Shown piece after piece: positions 1 through 7,863 of a stretch of DNA of 9,857 nucleotides. The notes below the pieces were generated by a model. It worked only from the letters and a program-made list of their open reading frames with translations, searched no databases and was not told where the DNA came from. This DNA comes from an uncultured Bacteroidales bacterium (GTDB lineage Bacteria; Bacteroidota; Bacteroidia; Bacteroidales; UBA932). Made by a program: the position numbers and the translations under genes. Each line of letters begins with the position of its first letter. Within the stretch, counting starts at the first letter, position 1. The stretch lies in the NCBI GenBank assembly GCA_900322025.1, contig ONYJ01000160.1, positions 1 through 9,857 on the forward strand. Direction: 5' to 3'.

Positions 1-209
1 ACCTGCCTCATCAGAATACTGAAGTTTGTGCTGCCTTTCATATACGCCAGTGAACTGCTGGCTGAATATATCAAGGCAATGGAGATTAGGCTTAGCAGAA
101 AGAATATCGCCCAGATGCCTTTGTCGCCGTGCAATCTTCGTATTACCTCTTGCTGTGTTTGTTGCAGAAGAGTGCCTTTCTTTTCATTATTGTTGTCTGT
201 TCCAGTCAT
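1..209 (-). CDS. ftsW: Cell division protein FtsW, N-terminal part (runs off the window)
   Basis: SEDS-family peptidoglycan glycosyltransferase of the septum, expected to polymerise lipid II together with the class B PBP encoded upstream. Only the first 69 codons are visible. A polar, Asn/Gln/Lys-rich cytoplasmic head (residues 1-28) is followed by GDKGIWAIFFLL and a first membrane segment at about residues 31-51. Then comes the IYSASSSLAY stretch typical of the start of FtsW/RodA proteins, especially in Bacteroidota. The ATG at 207-209 lies 23 bases after the murD stop and no Shine-Dalgarno sequence precedes it. The catalytic region lies beyond position 1. RodA is the alternative, but the position directly after murD in a dcw cluster favours FtsW. 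Confidence 0.87.
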   Translation of the reverse strand, partial: MTGTDNNNEKKGTLLQQTQQEVIRRLHGDKGIWAIFFLLSLISIALIYSASSSLAYMKGSTNFSILMRQ

Positions 210-232
210 TTGTCTAACAGGAAATAATATTT

Positions 233-1573
233 TTACAATTCTCTTATGGCTTTTTTGAACTGCTCGCCTCTGTCTTCGTAGTTTTTGAATAAGTCAAAAC
301 TTGCGCAACACGGGCTTAAAAGAACCGTGTCGCCAGGTACGGAGTTTTCGTAAGCAGCGCGTACAGCTTCTTTAGCACTGGTTACATCGATTATTTTTTC
401 TACTTTATCGGCAAAGCACTCGTGTAGCTTTTTATTATCGAGACCCATGCAGATCAGAACTTTTACCTTGTCTTTTACAAATTTGTAAAGTGGTGAATAA
501 TCGTTGCCTTTATCAGTGCCGCCTGCAATCCACACTACCGGGGTTGTCATACTTTCTAAGGCATACCAAGCAGAATCTACATTAGTGGCTTTGGAGTCGT
601 TTATATACATCACTCCTTTTATAGACTGCACTTTTTCCAACCTATGCTCAACTCCTTGAAAATTCATCAGAGATTCTCGTATAACCTTGTTGTCTATATT
701 AACAGCCTTGGCTGCTATGGCGGCTGCCATAGAGTTATAGACATTGTGTTTGCCCTGCAAGGCTAATTCTTTGAAATACATGGAGTATTCATCGTCTTCG
801 TAGCGTACGAAGAGGCGGTCTTCATCTATATAGGCTCCCTGTTCAACCTTCTTTTTCTGAGTGAACGGAAGTTTTTTGGCGGTAAGCACTATTCGATCTA
901 ACTCTTTTGTACTTATAGGATCGTCTGCACAAAATACAAAGCATTCTTTCTCTGTCAGGTTCTGAACAATTCTGAACTTGGCATCCACATAGTTTTGCAT
1001 CTTGAACTGGTATCTGTCTAAGTGGTCTGGAGTTATATTTGTTAGAATGGCTATGTCTGCCTTAAAGCTGTACATTCCATCTAACTGAAAACTACTGAGT
1101 TCTATTACATAGTAATCGTATCTTTCCGTGGCTACCTGATATGCGTAACTCTTGCCTATGTTGCCGGCGAGGCCCACATTGAGCCCGGCATTTTTAAGCA
1201 TATAGTATATCAAAGAAGTGGTTGTGGTTTTGCCGTTGCTTCCGGTTATGCAGATTTTTTTTGCATGATCGTATCTTCCGGCAAATTCTATCTCGGATAT
1301 TATCGGTATGCGGTATTCTTTTATATTCAGAACCATAGGATTTTCATCCGGAATACCTGGGCTTTTGATAACTTCGTCTGCACACAGAATCATTTCCGGT
1401 GTATGGCGACCTTCTTCATATTCTATTGAGAACTTGGAAAGAGTTTGTTTGTATTCCGGTTTTAAGGAGCCTGCATCGCTGAGAAATACATCAAACCCCT
1501 TAACCTTGGCCAGAACGGCGCTGCCAACACCGCTCTCTCCACCTCCAAGTATCACAATCCTTTTTTTACCCAT
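233..1573 (-). CDS. murD: UDP-N-acetylmuramoyl-L-alanine--D-glutamate ligase (MurD)
   Basis: Cytoplasmic ATP-dependent ligase that adds D-glutamate to UDP-MurNAc-L-alanine, the second amino-acid addition in muropeptide synthesis. The product is 446 residues, normal for the family. Visible motifs, numbered from the chosen start: an N-terminal GGGESG nucleotide-fold loop (10-15), the Mur-ligase ATP loop GSNGKTTT (111-118), ELSSFQL (158-164), the probable carbamylated lysine in YVDAKFRI (K199, matching E. coli K198), EHRLE (309-313), NDSKATN (325-331) and the C-terminal signature SPCCASFD followed by NYEDRG (from 420). The ATG at 1571-1573 was chosen because it puts the protein start right before KKRIVILGGGES, as in relatives. 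A TTG six codons upstream (1589-1591) is an open alternative. The gene lies 36 bases after mraY and 23 before ftsW. Confidence 0.96.
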   Translation of the reverse strand: MGKKRIVILGGGESGVGSAVLAKVKGFDVFLSDAGSLKPEYKQTLSKFSIEYEEGRHTPEMILCADEVIKSPGIPDENPMVLNIKEYRIPIISEIEFAGRYDHAKKICITGSNGKTTTTSLIYYMLKNAGLNVGLAGNIGKSYAYQVATERYDYYVIELSSFQLDGMYSFKADIAILTNITPDHLDRYQFKMQNYVDAKFRIVQNLTEKECFVFCADDPISTKELDRIVLTAKKLPFTQKKKVEQGAYIDEDRLFVRYEDDEYSMYFKELALQGKHNVYNSMAAAIAAKAVNIDNKVIRESLMNFQGVEHRLEKVQSIKGVMYINDSKATNVDSAWYALESMTTPVVWIAGGTDKGNDYSPLYKFVKDKVKVLICMGLDNKKLHECFADKVEKIIDVTSAKEAVRAAYENSVPGDTVLLSPCCASFDLFKNYEDRGEQFKKAIREL

Positions 1574-1609
1574 ATCAATTTTATCAAACAATAATCTTAG
1601 AACTTGTGT

Positions 1610-2890
1610 TTATCTTATCTTTAATGTTATTACAGACAATACTCCCAGAACTATGGTTATAATCCAGAACCTTACCGTAATTTTTGCTTCTTTGGTAATA
1701 TGGTAAGGCCACTGGATTATGGCGTCTGGATTCGTTTTCTGAAAATGATGATGTAGAGGACTCATTCTGAATACTCTAACACCAGTGCCGGTTTTCTTGC
1801 GTGTATATTTGAAGTAATATCTCTGTATGAGCACGCTTAGGCTTTCTACGAAGAATATACCGCAGAAAATAGGTATCAGAAATTCTTTTCTTATCATTAT
1901 TGCCGCTACTCCAATTATACCGCCTATAGCTAATGAGCCGGTATCGCCCATAAAAACTTGGGCCGGGTAGGTGTTATACCAGAGAAAGCCTATTAGGGCT
2001 CCGATAAAGGCTGCCATAAAAATTACTATCTCGCCTGTGTTTGGTATATACATTATGTTCAGATAGTTAGCAAATATTGCATTGCCTGAGAGATAGGCCA
2101 GAATTGCAACTGTAGCTCCCACTATGGCAGAGGTTCCGCTTGCCAGACCGTCCATCCCATCTGTGAGGTTTGTTCCGTTCGATACCGCAATCACTATAAA
2201 GGTGATTATGACTACATATATGATATTTGTAGCCCAATCTTGAAACTTGCCTTTTCCCGGGGCAAGCCATGAGTATTTGAACTCGTTGTGTTTTAAGAAA
2301 GGTATAGTGGTGGTGCGGCTTTTTACATCGCGATAATATATAACTTTCTTATCTCCCACTCCTCTTACCACTTCTTTCTTTTCTCCAGCATGTGGAGTTT
2401 CGCTGTAAAGGCGTATTACATTCTGTTGGCTGGCCAAAAGAGAAACGCCTACAACTATACCAACGGCCAACTGCCCAAAGATTTTGTACCTTTCCTTCAT
2501 TCCGTCTTTATTTTTCTTAAAGACTTTGATGGAATCGTCTTTGAATCCTATTGCTCCTAAGCATATAGTGGTGAATATCAGCAGCTGAACATATAGGCTG
2601 GTTAAGTTGCAGAACAGCAATACCGGAATCAATATGGCAAGCAGTATGATAATGCCGCCCATGGTAGGGGTTCCTTTCTTTTGCTCGTCTCCCTCGAGAC
2701 CAAGCTCTCTGATAGTTTCTCCTATCTGTTTTTGTTGCAGCTTACGGATAATTTTAGGGCCAATCCAAAATGCTATTATGAGAGCAAGAATAATACAGGC
2801 AGTTCCACGGAACGAAATGTAATTCATCAAGTTAGCTCCCGGAATATCCAAGCCTATGCTTTCGAACCATTTGAATAAGTGGTATATCAT
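1610..2890 (-). CDS. mraY: Phospho-N-acetylmuramoyl-pentapeptide transferase (MraY)
   Basis: Integral inner-membrane enzyme that transfers phospho-MurNAc-pentapeptide from UDP to undecaprenyl phosphate, giving lipid I. At 426 residues it is clearly longer than E. coli MraY (360). Motifs: GTPTMGG (73-79), the catalytic aspartate pair at D118/D119 (FKDDS), NGTNLTDGMDG (238-248), GDTGS with D316, and MSPLHHHFQ (376-384). D118, D119 and D316 correspond to the E. coli catalytic triad D115, D116 and D267. Many hydrophobic segments fit the polytopic fold. The extra length is mostly a charged stretch at about residues 154-222, discussed in the findings. The N-terminus (MIYHLFKWFE...YISFRG) is typical of Bacteroidota MraY and supports the ATG at 2888-2890. 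murE ends 9 bases upstream; murD follows after 36 bases. Confidence 0.97.
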   Translation of the reverse strand: MIYHLFKWFESIGLDIPGANLMNYISFRGTACIILALIIAFWIGPKIIRKLQQKQIGETIRELGLEGDEQKKGTPTMGGIIILLAILIPVLLFCNLTSLYVQLLIFTTICLGAIGFKDDSIKVFKKNKDGMKERYKIFGQLAVGIVVGVSLLASQQNVIRLYSETPHAGEKKEVVRGVGDKKVIYYRDVKSRTTTIPFLKHNEFKYSWLAPGKGKFQDWATNIIYVVIITFIVIAVSNGTNLTDGMDGLASGTSAIVGATVAILAYLSGNAIFANYLNIMYIPNTGEIVIFMAAFIGALIGFLWYNTYPAQVFMGDTGSLAIGGIIGVAAIMIRKEFLIPIFCGIFFVESLSVLIQRYYFKYTRKKTGTGVRVFRMSPLHHHFQKTNPDAIIQWPYHITKEAKITVRFWIITIVLGVLSVITLKIR

Positions 2891-2899
2891 ACTATTCTA

Positions 2900-4435
2900 T
2901 TATTTTGTATTGTTGTATTCTCTAAGTCTAAAGGCTTCTTTTACAGTTTCCATGTCGTCCATGTGCCTTTTTTCTGTTCCTATAATCTGATAGTCTTCGT
3001 GCCCTTTTCCTGCAACCAGAATTATTGAGCCGGGTTTGGCTGTGGCAACAGCGTTTTGTATGGCGTGTATTCGGTCTGGTATAAATTTGGCTTTGAGCAC
3101 AGAGTCGGCATTCATGCCGGCTTTTATGTTTTCTATTATGGCCATAGGGTCTTCTGTGCGTGGGTTATCGCTGGTTACAAATATTCTGTCTGAATATTTT
3201 CCGGCAATGGCCCCCATCTCAGGGCGTTTTGTCTTGTCTCTGTCGCCGCCGCAACCAAATACGCATATAAGCTCGCCTACGGGTTTTAGGGCTTTTAGGG
3301 TTTTCAAAACATTTTCAAGGGCATCTGGTGTGTGGGCATAATCTACAGCCGCAATAATATTGTCTTCTCCTCTGAAATATTCTAACCTTCCGCTTACGCT
3401 TTTCAGCGAGCTCATTATCTTGATAACTTCATCGTGAGGAGCCCCTAACAGAATAGCTGTCCCATAAATGGCCGTGAGGTTTTCTGCATTGTACTCTCCT
3501 ATGAAATTGCACCATACTTCTGTTCCATTTATGTTGAGCAACATTCCATCTATGCTTTGCTCTATGATTCTTGTCTTGAAATCTGCAACATTATGCGTGG
3601 AGTATCTATGTATCTGTGCTTTTGTGTTTTGCACCATAAATTCTCCGTTGCGATCGTCTATATTCGAGAGGGCAAAAGCGTCTTCTGGAAGTGTGTCAAA
3701 AAACTGCTTTTTGCAATTGCGATAGTTTTCAAAGGTTTTATGATAGTCGAGATGATCGTGAGTGAGGTTTGTGAATATTCCCCCCGCATATTTAAGCCCG
3801 AGTATTCTCGCCTGATCTATGGCATGGGAACTTACTTCCATAAAGCAGTAGGTGCAACCCTCTGTAACCATTCTGTCTAACAGACTGTTAAGCTCTAACG
3901 GCCCCGGCGTGGTATTTATGGCAGGTAACTTTTCTTCGCCGATATAGTTTGCTATTGTAGATATAAGGCCGCACTTATGTTTCAAGGCAGTAAAGGTTTT
4001 ATAGAGAAGTGTGGCAATAGAGGTTTTACCATTGGTTCCGGTAACTCCTATGAGTTGTAGTTTTTGAGAAGGATTTTGGAAGTTGTTTACGGCTATCATG
4101 GCCTCCGCCTCTCTGCTACTCTTAACTATTATGTAAGTGATCTGATCTCTATCTCCTCTGCGAATAGGTTCTTCTTCTTCTTCCGGAATATTTTCGCATA
4201 CGATGTATTGAGCTCCTTTCTCTATAGCACTTTTAATGAACTTGCTCCCATCTGTTACTGCTCCTTTTACAGCAATGAACAGTGAGCCTCTGGAACATTT
4301 TCTGGAGTCTGCGGCAATGCTTTTGATATCGGCAGAATTAACTACGCTAAACAAAGCGGTATCTTGGAAAAGTTCTTCTCTTCCCTGAAATTCTCGTATT
4401 ATTCTTATCCCTTTGAGTAGTTGACCTAGTCTCAT
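2900..4435 (-). CDS. murE: UDP-MurNAc-L-Ala-D-Glu--2,6-diaminopimelate ligase (MurE)
   Basis: Cytoplasmic Mur ligase adding the third amino acid to the UDP-MurNAc dipeptide. 511 residues, normal for MurE. Domain order: an N-terminal UDP-binding domain with DSRKCSRGSLFIAVKG (43-58), the central ATPase domain with GVTGTNGKTS (130-139), NTTPGPLE (174-181), SSHA (202-205) and THDHLDYH (225-232), a probable carbamylated lysine at K242 (E. coli K224 equivalent), and a C-terminal domain with FGCGGDRD (393-400) and GKGHEDYQ (476-483). SDNPRTEDP (422-430) contains the DNPR motif of meso-DAP-adding enzymes, so meso-diaminopimelate is the inferred substrate rather than lysine. A run of five Glu (85-89) is encoded by a GAA repeat. 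The start ATG (4433-4435) overlaps the ftsI stop in an ATGA, suggesting translational coupling. Confidence 0.97.
   Translation of the reverse strand: MRLGQLLKGIRIIREFQGREELFQDTALFSVVNSADIKSIAADSRKCSRGSLFIAVKGAVTDGSKFIKSAIEKGAQYIVCENIPEEEEEPIRRGDRDQITYIIVKSSREAEAMIAVNNFQNPSQKLQLIGVTGTNGKTSIATLLYKTFTALKHKCGLISTIANYIGEEKLPAINTTPGPLELNSLLDRMVTEGCTYCFMEVSSHAIDQARILGLKYAGGIFTNLTHDHLDYHKTFENYRNCKKQFFDTLPEDAFALSNIDDRNGEFMVQNTKAQIHRYSTHNVADFKTRIIEQSIDGMLLNINGTEVWCNFIGEYNAENLTAIYGTAILLGAPHDEVIKIMSSLKSVSGRLEYFRGEDNIIAAVDYAHTPDALENVLKTLKALKPVGELICVFGCGGDRDKTKRPEMGAIAGKYSDRIFVTSDNPRTEDPMAIIENIKAGMNADSVLKAKFIPDRIHAIQNAVATAKPGSIILVAGKGHEDYQIIGTEKRHMDDMETVKEAFRLREYNNTK
4169..4183 (-). repeat. (GAA)5 trinucleotide run inside murE
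   Basis: Five GAA codons in a row on the coding strand give Glu85-Glu89 in the N-terminal domain of MurE, just before Pro90. The run lies outside the ATP-binding motifs. A change in copy number would keep the reading frame. It may simply reflect an acidic surface loop. Confidence 0.6.
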
Positions 4436-6600
4436 TGCTGCTGTTTTTGGTTTTGTTTTATGTTTATTTCGTTTGCCAACGTGAGGTTAACTTTTTCTCC
4501 TTTGTTTAGCGAAGTTCCGGAAGCCGGTATTTGGGCTACAACTTTTCCGTGTCCGCTAAAGCTTACTTTATATCCTTGTTTTTCAAGTATATAAAGAGCG
4601 TCTTTCAATCCCATGCCAATTACATTAGCAAGAGAATCTTTTTCTACGTAAAGCCTGCTTGCCTTTATTGCGTTGCTGTCTGACAAAAAGGTAAGCCATT
4701 TGCTGTTTCCTATGTTTGCCACCGCTTCCACACCGTTTGTTGAGGGTACTTGCTGAAGTACGGTTTTACTGTCTGCGCCGAGGCCCGCTGCTATTTTAGG
4801 ATTGCTCTTAACAACAGAATTTTGCTTGCCGTTCAATACCTCATTCCATCTTGGCGTATTGGCATAGATAAATCTTGCTATTTTTAGGAATGGCGGTCCG
4901 GCCAATGTGGCTCCGTAAAAATTGCCGGCTGTGAGGCCTGAATATAGAACAACAATAACAGAGTATTCCGGATTCTCTGAAGGAAAGAAGCCGCAAAAAG
5001 ATGCCTGATACTTTCTCATTCCACCCTTTTCGTAACCTCCTCCCTCGAACGCCATTCTTGCAGTTCCGGTTTTCCCACTTATGCTGAAAACCTCCTTGTT
5101 CATCATTTTTCCGGTACCATCTGTAACTACAGCTCTTAACGCCTCTTTTGCCTGTTGGGCGGTCTTTTTGCTGCAGATGGAACCGCTTATTTCTTGTGGC
5201 TTAAATTTCTTGATAATGCGTCCGTCTTTTTCGTAGCCTTCTATAAAATAAGGCTTCATCATTTTACCATCGTTTGCAATTGCATTATAAAAGGTGAGGG
5301 TGTGCAGCGGAGTTATCAGCAGTCCATAGCCAAAACCCATGGAGGCAAGTGTGCCGTGGGTCCAGTTAGGTCCGTCAGGAGAGTGAATTACTGCCCTGCC
5401 TTCTCCCTGTATGTCTAAATGAAACCTCTCGCCGAGTTTCATGTTTTGTATTCTATTAACAAACTCTTTCGGGTTGCTTGCATAGTTTCTTGTAACAATT
5501 TTTGCGAAGCACACATTTGAAGAATGGGCAAAGGCTCCTTTGAGATTAACAACTCCCACAGCGTGGCTGTCCGACACCCTTTGTCCCATATATGTCCAAG
5601 TTCCGTTTCCGCCATCAACAATGGATTCAAGCGTTTCTTTTCCGTCTTCCAGAACTGCAACCAGTGTAATGAGCTTTAGTACAGACCCGGGCTCTGTGGC
5701 TTGTCCTACTGCATAGTTCAAAGACTCATCAAAACCGCCTTTACCATCGTTTTTCAGGTTGGCAATGGCGCGTATGGCGCCTGTTCTTCTTTCCATAACT
5801 ACGGCAGTGGCACCCTCTACATTGAATCCTTTAGAAAGTTGTTCTCTAAGTGCATCTTCTACAGCCTCTTGTAGATCTATGTCTATTGTAGTGCGTATGT
5901 CGTATCCATCTTTTGGAGCAAGGTTGTTTTCGGAGTTGACAGGAACCCATTCTCCTCCCATAAGCCTCTGATATGTCTGTATTCCGGAAGTTCCCTTTAG
6001 ATAATAATCCCAACTGCCCTCTATGCCTGTTCCAATACCCACGCTGTTGATAAAACCTATGGTTCTGTAGGCGGTTCTGCCGTAAGGGTTCTTTCTTTTA
6101 TATACTTCTTCTATTATTATTCCTCCGCTGTTCCCACCCTTGTTGAATAGAGGAAATTGCTTAACTTCAGATAGTTCTGAGTAATCTATAAGTTTGTTGC
6201 TTATGTTGAGATAGCGCTTGCCGTTTTTTCTGCCTTCTGTAATCAGCTTTTTATATTGAGCAGCCGTTTTTCCCTTGTAGAAATTTGCCAAAGCCTGACA
6301 TAATCCGTCTATGTACTTATTAAATGTGTCTGTTTGGCTTACAGTGCAGTCTATATGAATCTTGTAATAAGGTATGCTGCTGGCGAGTAGTTTTCCGTCT
6401 TTTGCGAGTATATCGCCCCTTACAGGTGTAATTTCCTTCACTCTATAGGCTATGTTATCTCCGGATTTGATGTTTTTTTTGAAAAACTGAACAAATACAA
6501 TTCGCACCAGCACAATTACTACCAGCAGAATAATTATTTGAAACACTCTGGCGGAGCGCTTAAAAATCTGTTTGTATTTATCCGTCGCTTCCATACTCAT
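4432..6600 (-). CDS. ftsI: Septal class B penicillin-binding protein (FtsI/PBP3-type) with C-terminal PASTA domain
   Basis: Septal transpeptidase that cross-links new peptidoglycan; membrane-anchored with its catalytic part in the periplasm. 722 residues, longer than E. coli FtsI (588). Order: a short cytoplasmic head, one membrane segment (about 20-38), a PBP dimerisation/pedestal domain starting near PVRGDILAKDGKLLAS (59-74), the transpeptidase domain with SVLK (catalytic S306, K309), SSN (360-362) and KTGT (510-513), a polar linker (about 585-645), and one PASTA repeat (about 648-709) before a Gln-rich tail. All three active-site motifs are intact. The first ATG (6598-6600) is used; a second two codons later is possible. 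The gene starts 5 bases after the ftsL-like stop and its TGA overlaps the murE ATG. Its dcw position argues for the septal enzyme rather than the elongation enzyme MrdA. Confidence 0.95.
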   Translation of the reverse strand: MSMEATDKYKQIFKRSARVFQIIILLVVIVLVRIVFVQFFKKNIKSGDNIAYRVKEITPVRGDILAKDGKLLASSIPYYKIHIDCTVSQTDTFNKYIDGLCQALANFYKGKTAAQYKKLITEGRKNGKRYLNISNKLIDYSELSEVKQFPLFNKGGNSGGIIIEEVYKRKNPYGRTAYRTIGFINSVGIGTGIEGSWDYYLKGTSGIQTYQRLMGGEWVPVNSENNLAPKDGYDIRTTIDIDLQEAVEDALREQLSKGFNVEGATAVVMERRTGAIRAIANLKNDGKGGFDESLNYAVGQATEPGSVLKLITLVAVLEDGKETLESIVDGGNGTWTYMGQRVSDSHAVGVVNLKGAFAHSSNVCFAKIVTRNYASNPKEFVNRIQNMKLGERFHLDIQGEGRAVIHSPDGPNWTHGTLASMGFGYGLLITPLHTLTFYNAIANDGKMMKPYFIEGYEKDGRIIKKFKPQEISGSICSKKTAQQAKEALRAVVTDGTGKMMNKEVFSISGKTGTARMAFEGGGYEKGGMRKYQASFCGFFPSENPEYSVIVVLYSGLTAGNFYGATLAGPPFLKIARFIYANTPRWNEVLNGKQNSVVKSNPKIAAGLGADSKTVLQQVPSTNGVEAVANIGNSKWLTFLSDSNAIKASRLYVEKDSLANVIGMGLKDALYILEKQGYKVSFSGHGKVVAQIPASGTSLNKGEKVNLTLANEINIKQNQKQQQ

Positions 6601-6605
6601 ACTGT

Positions 6606-6953
6606 TTAAAAGTCTTCTTTGGCGGAATCATACTTTTTGACTCTGAAAGCCGGCTGGGTAGGATTCTTTAGTGTTGAGCCGCTTTTACGGAGCCTGAACT
6701 CTATTTCGTTTCTGCTGCTTTGAGCTTGTAGTTTGGCCTCTTTACTTGTGTAATCTGCCTTTAAGTTTTTTATTTCTCTCTGATTCTGGCTGCTGGCTTT
6801 TTGTGTATTTATAACAGCAAGATTGATAGTAATATACAGGAATATAAGCAGAAATATATATACGATAAACAGCCACTGACTGGCAAGGCTCTTTCTAGTT
6901 AGAAAAGCCCCTCCCAGCAAATCGCCTTTTATGTCGAATTTCTTTTTTGTCAT
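6606..6953 (-). CDS. FtsL-like small bitopic cell division protein
   Basis: A 115-residue protein with a basic, polar cytoplasmic head (1-25), one strong membrane segment (about 27-49) and a charged, Gln/Lys/Glu-rich stretch (about 50-90) compatible with a coiled coil, then a short basic tail. This size and topology match FtsL, and the slot between rsmH and ftsI is where ftsL sits in dcw clusters. FtsL proteins diverge strongly in sequence, so the call rests on topology and position; it fits the FtsL-like family annotated in Bacteroidota. In other bacteria FtsL joins FtsB and FtsQ and activates FtsW-FtsI; the same role is inferred here. The start ATG (6951-6953) is 6 bases after the rsmH stop and the gene ends 5 bases before ftsI. 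Confidence 0.8.
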   Translation of the reverse strand: MTKKKFDIKGDLLGGAFLTRKSLASQWLFIVYIFLLIFLYITINLAVINTQKASSQNQREIKNLKADYTSKEAKLQAQSSRNEIEFRLRKSGSTLKNPTQPAFRVKKYDSAKEDF

Positions 6954-6959
6954 CCTATA

Positions 6960-7859
6960 TTATTTTACCTCTATAACTTTTATCGACCCTTTTTCTGCAT
7001 ATCTGAGTTTTGCACTTCTGCTTCTGCCGTTTGCAGATATTTCCTCTTCGTTCGGCAGTATAGGTTTTTTTGAAATTGTGCCAAAAACTCCCTCTGCCTT
7101 CCCCTGCCTGAAAAAATTTTTAACAATCCTGTCTTCTAAAGAGTGGTAAGTTATTACCGAGAACCTGCCACCATTTGCGAGTACCTCTTTTCCTCCTGCC
7201 AGCATATCTTCCAGTGCCCTTATTTCTTGATTAACCTCAATTCTAAGGGCTTGAAAAATTTTACCCAGAAACTTTTTTTCTGTTTGTTGGTTATAAAATT
7301 TTGCAAGGGCATGTTTGAGTTGCTCTGTAGATGTTATTTTGTTTTCCCTACAAGTTTCTCTGTAGGAGCATATTGCAGAAGCTACTCTGCCAGACCCTTC
7401 AATCTCTCCGTAATCTTTGAAGAGCATTGCAAGTTTTTGTTGGCTGTAATTGCTTACAATATCAGTAGCCTTTAGTTCAGACAACTGATTCATCCTCATG
7501 TCTAACTCGGCGTCAAATCTGTACGAGAATCCTCTTTGTGCAGTATCAAACTGATGAGAAGAAACCCCCAAATCTGCAATAATCCCATCTACCATCCCTA
7601 TGCCTAAAAATTTTATATGGTTTTCCAAAAACCTGAAATTGCTCCTGATTTTCACAATTCTTTTGTCGTCTGGTACATTTGCCAAGGCTTCTTCGTCTTG
7701 ATCAAAGACCAACAAACGGCCGTTAGAATTGAGCCTTTCCAAAATGGCTTTGCTGTGTCCGCCGCCGCCAAAAGTTAAATCTACAAACGTGCCCCCCCTT
7801 CTTTCTTCTATATTCAAAGCATCTATGCTTTCTTTCAGTAATACGCTCTTATGATACAT
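6960..7859 (-). CDS. rsmH: 16S rRNA (cytosine(1402)-N(4))-methyltransferase RsmH (MraW)
   Basis: S-adenosylmethionine-dependent enzyme that N4-methylates C1402 of 16S rRNA in the decoding centre. 299 residues, near the usual 300-315. Motifs: MYHKSVLL at the very N-terminus, the SAM loop FVDLTFGGGGHS (25-36), FDQDEEAL (52-59), ADLGVSS (95-101), FSYRFDAELDMRM (111-123), ITYHSLEDRIVK (236-247) and the RSRSAKLRYAEK tail motif (279-290). The reading frame is open back to position 7976, inside mraZ, but the ATG at 7857-7859 was chosen because YHKSVLL directly after Met is the conserved family start and it lies 4 bases beyond the mraZ stop. This gives the usual mraZ-rsmH pair. Confidence 0.96.
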   Translation of the reverse strand: MYHKSVLLKESIDALNIEERRGGTFVDLTFGGGGHSKAILERLNSNGRLLVFDQDEEALANVPDDKRIVKIRSNFRFLENHIKFLGIGMVDGIIADLGVSSHQFDTAQRGFSYRFDAELDMRMNQLSELKATDIVSNYSQQKLAMLFKDYGEIEGSGRVASAICSYRETCRENKITSTEQLKHALAKFYNQQTEKKFLGKIFQALRIEVNQEIRALEDMLAGGKEVLANGGRFSVITYHSLEDRIVKNFFRQGKAEGVFGTISKKPILPNEEEISANGRSRSAKLRYAEKGSIKVIEVK

Positions 7860-7863
7860 AGCA

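Noticed and set aside
1308..1706. 132-codon plus-strand open frame opposite murD and mraY
   Set aside because: It lies antisense to two confidently identified genes, has no recognisable domain and crosses the murD-mraY boundary. It is a by-product of the coding strand.
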